DNA from: Plantibacter sp. PA-3-X8
GTDB taxonomy: Bacteria > Actinomycetota > Actinomycetes > Actinomycetales > Microbacteriaceae
Direction: 5' to 3'
Assembly (NCBI RefSeq): GCF_003856975.1
Contig: NZ_CP033107.1
Coordinates: 2,232,001-2,296,000, forward strand
DNA: 64,000 bases
The notes under the pieces are model-generated. The model searched no databases. It was not told where the DNA came from and saw only the letters and a list, made by a program, of their open reading frames with translations. A program made the translations under genes and the position numbers. This document shows, piece by piece, positions 7,176-15,885 of this stretch (position 1 is its first letter; each line of letters begins with the position of its first letter).

Positions 7176-9251
7176 TCAGCCGAGCGGTGAGCGGACTCGT
7201 CGGCCCTGGCGCGTGCCGGCGCCGACGAGCACCGCGCCCACGAGGAGCAGTCCGCTGATGAGCAGTGCAGTGGAGAGCGGGACCTCGGCTCCCGTCCGGA
7301 CCAACGGCGCCTGCGGTTCGAGCGGTGCGACCCTCCACACGATGCCGAGCGAGGTGTGCAGCGCCCCAGTCGAGACGCGGGGTGCGTCCGGGAGTGGCAG
7401 GCGACCGGTGTCGGCGCGGTCCGATGCGCGCGAGTATCCGGTCAGGACAGCCTCGAGCGCGTGGACGAACGAGCCGTCGTCGAGGGCTTCCGGTGTCAGG
7501 ACGAACGGCTCGCTGCTGGTGCATACCGTTGAGGCACCAGGCTCGATGAACTCGCTGCTGCAGGTGAGGCGGGTGTCCGGCGTCTCCGCGAGGGTGACGT
7601 CGCCCAGCGCGTTCTCGCCGGTGTTGGTGACCGTCGCGATGACACGCAAGCGGTCACCGGGGTCGGTCATCACGGTCTCGCCCTCGACCGGAACCCACGA
7701 TCCGTCGGCACCCTGGATCTCGAGGCGGACGGTGCCCTCCACGGCCAGCACGGGGACGATCACGCGGTAGGTGGTCTCGTCCGTGCTGCTGAGCCCCGCG
7801 GCGGTCTGCTCCACGCGCACGACCGCCTCGCCGGACTCGACGACCTCGGTGTTCGCGCAACTCCACCGGCCGGCCGGGTCCACGGTGGTCTCACACGGGG
7901 TGTGGCCCTCCCCGTCGCGCACGGTGATGTCGGCGCCCGGCTCGCCCGTTCCGGCGAAGAACGGTCGTGAGGACTCGACGAGGGCGCCCGATGCCGGGCT
8001 CTCGATCGCGACCCGGTCGATGGCGGTCAGGGCGGAGTGTGAGCCGACGTCGAGCCCACGGACGGCGTCTCCCGCCACGGTGACGGTCAGCGCGCCGCGA
8101 GCGACCGGTGTTGCGTCGACCTCGATCGTGCAGGACTCCTCGCCCGCCGCGAGGTCGCCGGTGAACGCGATGTCGGCCCCGGACGCCGGAGCGGTCGCCT
8201 CCGCCGAGCAGCTCGTGGTCACTCGCGGATCGGTGGCGACCGCGAGTCCACCGGGCAAGGCCGTCTGCACGGACCAACCGGCCTTCGCGGCGAGTTCCGG
8301 GGTGTTGTGCACGACGAAGCGAAGACGCATCGTGTCCCCGACGAAGGCGGTGTCCTGCGACAGCTCGACATCGAGGGTCGGGGTCACGTCGATGATGCTC
8401 AGATCGTCGAAGGCGTGGTCGTTGCCCGATCCGCCGCCGTGATCGTTGCGCATCACGACACCGATCGAACCGTCGTCCATGAGGATGGAGGAGTCCGCCG
8501 CGAAATGGCCGGCACGGACGGCGTATCCCGCAGCGGTGTGGTCGGAAGCACGGTCGTCGCTGCACGGGTCGATGGCGGTGTCCGAGACCGGCCGCTCAGC
8601 ACCGTCCTCCGTCCGCAGGGACAATCGAAGCGCCGGGGAGATCGCATCGCCGCAGTTCGTGGCGGCCGCATTCACCGTGGCCGTGAGGAAGCGGCCGGTC
8701 CCGCCGGTCAGCGGGATCGACGTGGTGGTCTCGAGTTCGACGGCGTCGTCCGGGCCGCTCCGCTCCGTGTACGCCGCCACCGCCGAATTCGTCGCCGGGT
8801 CGGTTCCGTTGACGAGACCGAGCACGCCTGCGAGGGCGCGGACCCGCGCATGGTTGCCGGGGAAACCGGAGCAGTCCGACGAGTCCTCCTCGACGTTCGC
8901 CGACGAGAGGATGAGGCCGTTGCAGGCGGAGCGGTCGGCCCAGAAGTCGTCAGACTCGAAGCGGGCACCGTCGGCGCCGACGTAGTCGCGGATGGAGGTG
9001 CCGCTCCCCGTGTCCGGCGCGCGTTCGAAGTCCTCGAGGAAGACCGGGGAATGTGCCGGTGCCGTCCCGGTGACGGCACTGACGGACCGGACCGGTGCGG
9101 ACGGCATCGTCATCCTCGTCGCCGTCGCCGGCGACGAGGCGAGTGCGAGGTTGCCGGCTACGGCGACGACGACGGCGAGTGAGGCCGAACCGGCTCGAAA
9201 GCGGCGACCGGACGGATGAGTATGGAGCAGAGCACGCACGCGGGATCCCAA
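7176..9251 (-). CDS. Secreted cell-surface protein with LxxTG-type sorting signal
   Basis: About 690 residues. A basic N-terminus and hydrophobic segment (about 20-40) ending SSPATAT look like a signal peptide. Residues 70-300 form a Cys-containing, Asp/Gly-rich adhesin-like domain (VFLEDFERAPDTG to HAFDDLSIIDV). Then come a DUF11-like beta module (about 300-410), an Ig-like module with two cysteines (GTGEPGADITV, WSCANTEVV) and another DUF11-like module (about 520-610). The C-terminus has LVRTGAE (residues 650-656), a hydrophobic helix and a basic tail, the layout of a sortase substrate with a non-canonical LPxTG. The start is uncertain: TTG 9251 or GTG 9239, neither with a good ribosome-binding site. 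Role probably adhesion or cell-wall surface; not determinable further. Confidence 0.75.
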   Translation of the reverse strand: MGSRVRALLHTHPSGRRFRAGSASLAVVVAVAGNLALASSPATATRMTMPSAPVRSVSAVTGTAPAHSPVFLEDFERAPDTGSGTSIRDYVGADGARFESDDFWADRSACNGLILSSANVEEDSSDCSGFPGNHARVRALAGVLGLVNGTDPATNSAVAAYTERSGPDDAVELETTTSIPLTGGTGRFLTATVNAAATNCGDAISPALRLSLRTEDGAERPVSDTAIDPCSDDRASDHTAAGYAVRAGHFAADSSILMDDGSIGVVMRNDHGGGSGNDHAFDDLSIIDVTPTLDVELSQDTAFVGDTMRLRFVVHNTPELAAKAGWSVQTALPGGLAVATDPRVTTSCSAEATAPASGADIAFTGDLAAGEESCTIEVDATPVARGALTVTVAGDAVRGLDVGSHSALTAIDRVAIESPASGALVESSRPFFAGTGEPGADITVRDGEGHTPCETTVDPAGRWSCANTEVVESGEAVVRVEQTAAGLSSTDETTYRVIVPVLAVEGTVRLEIQGADGSWVPVEGETVMTDPGDRLRVIATVTNTGENALGDVTLAETPDTRLTCSSEFIEPGASTVCTSSEPFVLTPEALDDGSFVHALEAVLTGYSRASDRADTGRLPLPDAPRVSTGALHTSLGIVWRVAPLEPQAPLVRTGAEVPLSTALLISGLLLVGAVLVGAGTRQGRRVRSPLG

Positions 9252-9303
9252 CGGTATGGCAGGGGGAGGATCACCACTGTATCAACCGCTGATGTTCTAG
9301 ATT

Positions 9304-10086
9304 TCAGTCGAGTGTCGCGTGGCCTGCGACGGGTCGGGCGCGTACGTACCGCGAGATCAGCAGCTCGTCCGATCGCAGGAGGTGCTGCAACCGCATCGGT
9401 CGCGGTGCTTCGGAGGCGGGACCCGCGGAGACCCGGACACTCTCCCCGCCGACGAGCGACGGACTGATCGTCAGACAGAGTTCGTCGACGGCGTCAGCGG
9501 CGATGAACGAGCCGAAGAGTGCCGGACCACCCTCGCACAGGATCTGCCGCAGGCCGCGGTCGGAGAGCGCCTGGACGACACGCGCCGGTTCGACGTGTTC
9601 GTCGCCGCACGCCACCACGTCGGCGACCGCCTCGAGTGCCGCGCGCTTCGCGGGGTCGGCGCGGTCGGTCGTCACGACGAGCGGCCGGACCGGTGCCTGG
9701 GTGAAGACCTCCGAGCGGAGGTCGAGGTCGAGCGAGCCCGACACGATCGCGAACACCGGGTGCAGGGGGAGGTCGTGGTCGTCGCGCCAGGCCGCGGCGT
9801 CGACGTCGAGCCGCATGGCACCGTAGCCCTCGTCGCGCACGGTTCCGGCACCGACGAGCACGACGTCGGAGAGTCGACGCAGGATGTCGAACACGGTCTT
9901 GTCGGCCGGGCCGCCGAGCCCGCCGGAGACGCCGTCGACGGTCGCTCCACCGTCCAGGCTCGTCACGAAGTTCACGCGGACGGTCGTGGCGGAGCGGTCC
10001 TCGACGGTGTAGGCCGCCACGAGCTCGTCGACCGACAGCGGTCGGTCCTGCGCGGGGACCAGGCTCGTGATGCTGGGGGTGCTCAT
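9304..10086 (-). CDS. RibD C-terminal / dihydrofolate-reductase-like pyrimidine reductase
   Basis: 260 residues covering one RibD_C (DHFR-like) domain: VRVNFVTSLDGGATVDGVSGGLGG, VLVGAGTVRDEGYG, FAIVSGSLDLD and ILCEGGPALFGSFIAADAVDELCLT, which form the NADPH-binding core of the family. The zinc deaminase domain of bifunctional RibD is absent. ATG 10086 follows GAGGAGTCAC. It lies 22 bases downstream of the FolP2-like gene, almost certainly in one transcript. In Mycobacterium tuberculosis the related RibD protein Rv2671 can act as an alternative dihydrofolate reductase, so a folate role is an attractive inference here; riboflavin or other pteridine/pyrimidine reduction is equally possible. Confidence 0.85.
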   Translation of the reverse strand: MSTPSITSLVPAQDRPLSVDELVAAYTVEDRSATTVRVNFVTSLDGGATVDGVSGGLGGPADKTVFDILRRLSDVVLVGAGTVRDEGYGAMRLDVDAAAWRDDHDLPLHPVFAIVSGSLDLDLRSEVFTQAPVRPLVVTTDRADPAKRAALEAVADVVACGDEHVEPARVVQALSDRGLRQILCEGGPALFGSFIAADAVDELCLTISPSLVGGESVRVSAGPASEAPRPMRLQHLLRSDELLISRYVRARPVAGHATLD

Positions 10087-10108
10087 GTGACTCCTCGAGG
10101 GTTCCGGA

Positions 10109-11041
10109 TCAGACGTTGTGGACGGGCGCCACCGGGGCACGGAAGCCGAGGATCGCCTCGGTCATCCGCACGGCCGCGATCGACTCGGGCACGGCGTGCA
10201 TCCGCACGATGCGGGCGCCGAGGAGGATGCACGCCGCAGCGGACACCAGGGACCCCTCGAGACGTTCCGACTTCGGGCGGTCGAGGGACTCGCCGATGAA
10301 GTCCTTGTTCGACACCGCGGCGAGCGTCGGCAGGCCGAGCGCGGCGATCTCGTCGAACCGGCGGGTGAGTTCGAGCGTCTGCACGGTGTTCTTGTTGAGG
10401 TCGTGCCCGGGGTCCACGATGAGCCGCGACTCGGGGACGCCGTGCGAGAGCGCGAGGTCGACGCGGGCCGCGAGGAAGGCGGCGACCTCACCGGCGACGT
10501 CGTCGTAGTGGGGGCGGGGATGCGGCTGCCTCGGCCTGGCCAGACTGTGCGTGATGACGAGGGTGGCCTCGCTCGCGGCGACGACGTCCGCGAGAGCCGG
10601 GTCGTGGATCCCCGTGGTGTCGTTGATGACGGAGGCGCCCGCCGCGATGCAGGCCGCCGCCACCTCGGGGCGGAAGGTGTCGACGGAGATCACGACGTCG
10701 CTCCGTGCGGCGAGCGCCTCGACGACGGGGAGCACGCGGTCGAGTTCCTCGGCGGTGGGGATCTCCGGCCCGGGGGCGAACTTGGCTCCGCCGATGTCGA
10801 TCCAGTCGGCGCCCTGTTCTGCGGCGGTCACGGCGGCGTCGACGGCTCGGTCGAGCGAGAACGTCGCGCCCTGGTCGAAGAAGGAGTCCGGGGTGCGGTT
10901 GACGATCGCCATGACCGCGACCTGCTTCGAGAAGTCGAACGTCCGCGCTCCGATCCGGCGGATCGGTTGGCGGATCGGGGGGAGCGGGAAGCCGCCGGTC
11001 CGTTCGGGGTGTCGGTCTGACCGGGGCTCCGTGCTCGTCAT
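10109..11041 (-). CDS. Dihydropteroate synthase paralog (FolP2-like)
   Basis: 310 residues with the TIM-barrel DHPS fold. Blocks: VMAIVNRTPDSFFDQGAT (strand 1), DIGGAKFAPG, ISVDTFRPEVAAA, INDTTGIHDPA, VDPGHDLNKNTVQTLEL, AVSNKDFIGESLDR (keeps the substrate lysine) and RMHAV. True DHPS has NVTPDSFSDGG; here the valine is R and the loop reads FFDQGA, as in mycobacterial FolP2 (Rv1207), which is reported not to replace FolP1. So pterin chemistry is likely but classical folate synthesis is uncertain. The first 30 residues are unaligned. A CATGAT box (11048-11053 on the minus strand) ends six bases before ATG 11041, suggesting leaderless transcription. Confidence 0.82.
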   Translation of the reverse strand: MTSTEPRSDRHPERTGGFPLPPIRQPIRRIGARTFDFSKQVAVMAIVNRTPDSFFDQGATFSLDRAVDAAVTAAEQGADWIDIGGAKFAPGPEIPTAEELDRVLPVVEALAARSDVVISVDTFRPEVAAACIAAGASVINDTTGIHDPALADVVAASEATLVITHSLARPRQPHPRPHYDDVAGEVAAFLAARVDLALSHGVPESRLIVDPGHDLNKNTVQTLELTRRFDEIAALGLPTLAAVSNKDFIGESLDRPKSERLEGSLVSAAACILLGARIVRMHAVPESIAAVRMTEAILGFRAPVAPVHNV

Positions 11042-11165
11042 GGGTCAATCATGACGCGTCCGGCGCGAGAGGATGCCGCGTGACGCGTCGTCCGCAGCCG
11101 ATTGACAGCGGTGGCCGGTGGGCGATGGGGTCATGGGTGTCGGTGGCTCGGCGTAGGCTGTTCCG

Positions 11166-14100
11166 GTGACGCTTCAGGGTTTGACTCACGCGCTTCGGCG
11201 CGCCGCAACGATCGACGATGCCCTCGCGTACGCGGGCAAGAGCGCGGACTTCTCCGTGATCGACGGGCTGCGTGCACCGCTCCTCGCGGCGCTCATGGAC
11301 GAGCGCGGTCGGCAGGGTGCCGCCCAGGCGGCCCTCGTCGTCACCGCGACCGGCCGCGACTCCGAGCGGCTCCGCTCCGCGCTCAGCGACCTCATGCCAG
11401 AGGCCGAGATCGTCGAGTTCCCGGCCTGGGAGACCCTGCCGCACGAGCGCCTCAGCCCGAGCGCCGAGATCGTCGGCCGACGCCTGGAGGCGCTGCGGCG
11501 GCTCGGCGCCTGGACGGGGGAGCGACCGTTCCTCCTCGTCGCGTCGGTGCGCGCCGCGCTGCAGCCCGTGGCCGACAACCTCACCGAGACCGCTCCGATC
11601 GAACTCGTCCAGGGCGGTCGCGGACACGACCTCGCCGCGATCGCGCTGCGACTCGTCGAACTCGCGTACACCCGGGTCGACATGGTGTCGCGGCGTGGTG
11701 AGTTCGCGTTGCGTGGTGGCATCCTCGACGTCTTCCCGCCGGTCGCCGACCACCCGTACCGGGTCGAGTTCTTCGGCGACGAGGTCGACGGCATCCGGGC
11801 GTTCTCGGTCGCCGACCAGCGTTCGCTGCCCGAGCCGGTCGACGCGATCCGCCTGCCGCCGTCCCGTGAGCTGCTCCTCAGCCCGGCCGTCCGGCAGCGC
11901 GCCGCGGAGATGCAGCACGAGTTCCCGAGCCTCACCGGGATCCTCGAGAAGATCGCGGAGGGCATCGCGGTGGAGGGCATGGAGTCGCTCTCCCCGGCCC
12001 TCGTCGACCGCCTCGTCCCGATCACTCACTACCTGCCGGATGGAGCGGCCATCGCCGTCGTCTCGCCGGAGCGCGTCGTCACGAGGTCGATCAGCCTCGC
12101 CGAGACGAACCGCGAGTTCCTCGCCGCCGCATGGAGCGCCGCGACCGTCGGTGCGAACGCGCCGATCGACCTCGCCTCCGGCGACTTCATCTCGCTGGGC
12201 GCCCTGAAGGAGTCCGTCACCTTCAGCGCTCCTGGCCAGCCGGCGCCCGACCACCCGTGGTGGACGTTCAGCGGCTTCCGCGCCGGCCCCGACGTCGAGA
12301 CGCTCCCGGAGCACCTCGAACTCGACGAGCTCCTCACCGTCACGGTCGACGGCGACACCGTGCCGAGCTTCCACGGCAACGTCGAGGGCGCCATCGAACA
12401 CGTCGCCGACCGCATCCGCGAGGGCTGGACGGTCATCGTCGCAGCCCGTGGGGTCGGTCTCGTCGAGCGCGCGGCGGACGTCCTCGCCGAGCACGAGATC
12501 GCGGCCCGCATGGTCGACGAACTGCCGGCCGACCCGGAGCCCGGGGTCGCCTATCTGCTGCAGGCCGACGTCGAGGGCGGCTTCGAGCTGGAGACGTCGA
12601 AGCTCATGCTGCTCGGCGAGACCGAGTTCTACGGACGCACCGCCGGGTACGACTCTCGCCTGGTCAAGAAGCTCGCCACCCGACGCAAGAACGTCGTCGA
12701 CCCGATGCAGCTCCGGTCCGGCGACTTCGTCGTGCACCAGACCCACGGCATCGGCAAGTTCGTCGAGATGACCCAGCGCGAGGTCTCGAGCGGTGGACGC
12801 AACCCGGTGAAGAGCACCCGCGAGTACCTCGTGCTCGAGTACGCACCTTCCAAGCGCGGCTACCCGGGCGACAAGCTGCTCGTCCCCACGGACCAGCTCG
12901 ACCTCCTCACCCGCTACGTGGGCGGCGAGGCTCCGCAGCTCAGCAAGATGGGCGGCAGCGACTGGTCGCAGGCGAAGAGCAAGGCGCGCAAGGCCGTCCG
13001 CGACATCGCCGTCGAGCTGGTCAAGCTCTACTCGGCGCGCATGGCGTCGAAGGGGCACGCCTTCGGCCCCGACACCCCGTGGCAGCGCGAGCTCGAGGAG
13101 GCGTTCCCGTTCGCGGAGACCCCCGACCAGCTGCAGACCATCGACGAGGTCAAGGCCGACATGGAGCGCGAGATCCCGATGGACCGCCTCCTCTCCGGCG
13201 ACGTGGGGTTCGGGAAGACCGAGGTCGCCGTCCGTGCCGCGTTCAAGGCCGTCCAGGACGGCAAGCAGGTCGCGATGCTCGTGCCGACCACCCTGCTCGT
13301 CAAGCAGCATTTCGAGACCTTCCAGGAGCGGTTCGCCGGGTTCCCCGTGCACTTGCGGCCGCTCAGCCGGTTCCAGTCCGACAAGGAGGCGCGGGAGGCG
13401 CTCGCCGGACTCGCCGACGGCACGGTCGACGTCATCATCGGGACGCACCGTCTGCTGACCGACAAGGTGCACTTCAAGGACCTCGGCCTCGTCATCATCG
13501 ATGAGGAGCAGCGGTTCGGTGTCGAGCACAAGGACGCCCTCAAGAAGCTGAAGACGAACGTCGACATCCTGGCAATGAGCGCGACCCCGATCCCGCGCAC
13601 GCTCGAGATGGCGGTCACCGGCATCCGGGAGATGTCCACGCTTGCGACGCCACCGGAGGACCGCCACCCGATCCTGTCCTTCGTCGGTCCGTACAACGGC
13701 AAGCAGGTCGGTGCGGCGATCAGGCGCGAGCTCCTGCGCGAGGGCCAGATCTTCTTCGTGCACAACCGGGTCTCGTCCATCAGCCGCGTCGCGGCGGACC
13801 TCGCGGAGCTCGTCCCCGAGGCGCGCATCGCCATCGCCCACGGGCAGCTCGGCGAGGCCGCGCTCGAACAGGTCGTGGTCGACTTCTGGGAGCGCCGTTT
13901 CGACGTCCTCGTCTGCACGACGATCATCGAGACCGGCCTCGATATCTCGAACGCGAACACGATCATCATCGACCGCGCCGACAAGTACGGCCTGAGCCAG
14001 CTGCACCAGCTGCGGGGTCGTGTCGGTCGAGGCCGCGAGCGCGCCTACGCGTACTTCCTCTACGACGAGCACAAGCCGCTCTCCGAGACCGCCCACGACC

Positions 14101-14777
14101 GGCTCTCGACCATCGCGGCGAACAACGAGCTCGGCAGCGGCATGCAGGTCGCCCTGAAGGACCTCGAGATCCGTGGCGCCGGCAACATGCTCGGGGGCGA
14201 GCAGGCCGGCCACATCGCGGGCGTCGGCTTCGACCTCTATCTCCGCATGATCGGCGAGGCCGTGTCCACCTTCCGTGGCGACGTCGCCGAGGGGCAGACC
14301 GAGCTGCGGCTCGAACTGCCCGTCGACGCGCACATCCCCGAGGAGTACGTCGACAGCGAGCGGCTGCGGCTGGAGGCCTACCAGAAGCTGTCGGCCGCGT
14401 CCGGACCTGCGGCCAAGGACGGCCAGATCGACCTCGTGATCGACGAACTCACCGACCGATACGGCGAGCCGCCGGCGCAGGTGAGCACGCTCATCGCCGT
14501 GTCGCGGCTCCGTCAGCGTGCGCAGCGCTCGGGACTCAGCGACCTCATCGCCGTCGGACCGAACCTGCGGGTCACGCCCGCCGACCTCCCCGACTCCATC
14601 CAGACGCGGCTGCGACGCATGTATCCCGGCGCGAAGTACCTGGCCCAGACGAATACCGTCATCGTGCCGTTGCCGCGCGTCGGCGACGAACCGCTGGCCG
14701 ACACCGACCTCATCGCCTGGGTGCAGCAGTTCCTGAACGCGATCTACCCGCTGCCGGAGGGCTCGACGTCGTCCTAG
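11166..14777 (+). CDS. mfd: Transcription-repair coupling factor
   Basis: 1203-residue ATP-dependent translocase that removes RNA polymerase stalled at DNA damage and recruits UvrA. Order of domains: UvrB-like N-terminal modules (to about 350; PAWETLPHERLSP, DMVSRRGEFALRGGILDVFP), the CarD-like polymerase-interacting domain (about 515-580; GDFVVHQTHGIGKF), the SF2 translocase (about 620-980; Walker A SGDVGFGKTEVAVRAAF near 675, DEEQRFG near 777, ATPIPRTLEM, TTIIETGLDI, QLRGRVGRG) and the C-terminal TRCF domain. GTG 11166 follows a TAGGCT box (11154-11159) by six bases and has no Shine-Dalgarno, so it is probably leaderless. Divergent from the FolP2-like gene. Confidence 0.98.
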   Translation: MTLQGLTHALRRAATIDDALAYAGKSADFSVIDGLRAPLLAALMDERGRQGAAQAALVVTATGRDSERLRSALSDLMPEAEIVEFPAWETLPHERLSPSAEIVGRRLEALRRLGAWTGERPFLLVASVRAALQPVADNLTETAPIELVQGGRGHDLAAIALRLVELAYTRVDMVSRRGEFALRGGILDVFPPVADHPYRVEFFGDEVDGIRAFSVADQRSLPEPVDAIRLPPSRELLLSPAVRQRAAEMQHEFPSLTGILEKIAEGIAVEGMESLSPALVDRLVPITHYLPDGAAIAVVSPERVVTRSISLAETNREFLAAAWSAATVGANAPIDLASGDFISLGALKESVTFSAPGQPAPDHPWWTFSGFRAGPDVETLPEHLELDELLTVTVDGDTVPSFHGNVEGAIEHVADRIREGWTVIVAARGVGLVERAADVLAEHEIAARMVDELPADPEPGVAYLLQADVEGGFELETSKLMLLGETEFYGRTAGYDSRLVKKLATRRKNVVDPMQLRSGDFVVHQTHGIGKFVEMTQREVSSGGRNPVKSTREYLVLEYAPSKRGYPGDKLLVPTDQLDLLTRYVGGEAPQLSKMGGSDWSQAKSKARKAVRDIAVELVKLYSARMASKGHAFGPDTPWQRELEEAFPFAETPDQLQTIDEVKADMEREIPMDRLLSGDVGFGKTEVAVRAAFKAVQDGKQVAMLVPTTLLVKQHFETFQERFAGFPVHLRPLSRFQSDKEAREALAGLADGTVDVIIGTHRLLTDKVHFKDLGLVIIDEEQRFGVEHKDALKKLKTNVDILAMSATPIPRTLEMAVTGIREMSTLATPPEDRHPILSFVGPYNGKQVGAAIRRELLREGQIFFVHNRVSSISRVAADLAELVPEARIAIAHGQLGEAALEQVVVDFWERRFDVLVCTTIIETGLDISNANTIIIDRADKYGLSQLHQLRGRVGRGRERAYAYFLYDEHKPLSETAHDRLSTIAANNELGSGMQVALKDLEIRGAGNMLGGEQAGHIAGVGFDLYLRMIGEAVSTFRGDVAEGQTELRLELPVDAHIPEEYVDSERLRLEAYQKLSAASGPAAKDGQIDLVIDELTDRYGEPPAQVSTLIAVSRLRQRAQRSGLSDLIAVGPNLRVTPADLPDSIQTRLRRMYPGAKYLAQTNTVIVPLPRVGDEPLADTDLIAWVQQFLNAIYPLPEGSTSS

Positions 14778-14863
14778 CGGGCAGCCGCAGATGGGCCCGC
14801 GGGACGACAGCGTCGGTACCCGCGGCCGATCCGACGGTCGTCGTCCATCCCTAGCGTGGAGGG

Positions 14864-15808
14864 ATGAAGAAGTTCCTCCGCATCGTCCTCACCGGGATCG
14901 CAGCGCTCGTCGCGCTCGTGCTCGCCGGGCTCCTCACGACCACCATCGTCAACACCGCCGCATCGGCCTCTGAGGCCACGCGCATCGAGGAGTACGGGCA
15001 GCGGGTCGAGGTCGACGGCAAACGCATGAACGTGTCGATCACGGGGGAGGGTGATCAGACGATCGTCCTCCTGCCCGGCTTCGGCACCGGTTCGCCCGTG
15101 CTCGACTTCTCGCCGCTCGTCGGGGAGCTCTCGTCGTCGTACCGGGTGGTCGTGGTCGAGCCCTTCGGATACGGGCTGAGCGACCAGACCGACGTGCCGC
15201 GAACGACCGAGAACATCGTCTCCGAGATCCACGAGGCGGTCGCCGGGCTCGGCATCGACCGGTACGTGTTGATGGGGCACTCCATCGCGGGAATCTATGC
15301 GCTGGACTACGTCGAGCGGTTCCGCGGCGAGGTGACGGCGTTCGTCGGCATCGACAGCAGCGTGCCCGATCAGCCGGGCATGGATGCCGCGCTGCCGGTC
15401 GACGCCCTGCGTGCGGCGAAGGCACTCGGCATCACCCGGGTCGTCACGGCGCTGTCGGGCGACCCGTACCCGGATCCGCCGTACGACCAGCACACGCGTG
15501 AGCAGCTCGGGATGATCTCGCTGCGCAACACCTCGAGTGCGACGTCCTCGGACGAGATGTCGCGCATCGCGGCGAACTTCCGAGCGGCGAAGGGGAAGAC
15601 CTTCCCGGCAGACCTCCCGGTGCTGCTCTTCGCCCAGCGGGACAACCCGACGGTGGCGGGGTGGCTGCCGCTCCATGAGGAGCAGGCTGCGAGCGTCGAC
15701 CGAGGAGAGGTCGTGCCGCTCGACGCCGACCACTACCTGCACCACACGAAGTCCCGCGAGATCGCGGCGGACGTCGACCGCTTCCTCGCGACTCCAGGCG
15801 TCGGGTAG
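14864..15808 (+). CDS. Membrane-anchored or secreted alpha/beta hydrolase
   Basis: 314 residues. A single hydrophobic N-terminal segment (about 5-35) acts as signal peptide or anchor, placing the enzyme outside. The hydrolase fold follows: LLPGFGTGSPVLDF (oxyanion region), VVEPFGYGLSDQ, nucleophile elbow GHSIAG (S140) and a C-terminal LDADHYLHH supplying the histidine. The substrate is not predictable. The ATG is preceded by TAGCGT (14852-14857) and GGAGGG, so the same six bases could be a ribosome-binding site or a leaderless gap. It stands alone between mfd and an aldehyde dehydrogenase. Confidence 0.83.
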   Translation: MKKFLRIVLTGIAALVALVLAGLLTTTIVNTAASASEATRIEEYGQRVEVDGKRMNVSITGEGDQTIVLLPGFGTGSPVLDFSPLVGELSSSYRVVVVEPFGYGLSDQTDVPRTTENIVSEIHEAVAGLGIDRYVLMGHSIAGIYALDYVERFRGEVTAFVGIDSSVPDQPGMDAALPVDALRAAKALGITRVVTALSGDPYPDPPYDQHTREQLGMISLRNTSSATSSDEMSRIAANFRAAKGKTFPADLPVLLFAQRDNPTVAGWLPLHEEQAASVDRGEVVPLDADHYLHHTKSREIAADVDRFLATPGVG

Positions 15809-15885
15809 CCGGTCGCCGGGTCAGGCCGTCGGTCTGCGGACGGACGTATGCTGGTGCCCACGATCCCGTCGAGTCGGAGGAACCC

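Noticed and set aside
11049..14333. 1094-residue open frame on the minus strand opposite mfd
   Set aside because: Arg/Asp/Val-rich composition without any domain, antisense to an excellent mfd; typical of high-GC antisense frames.
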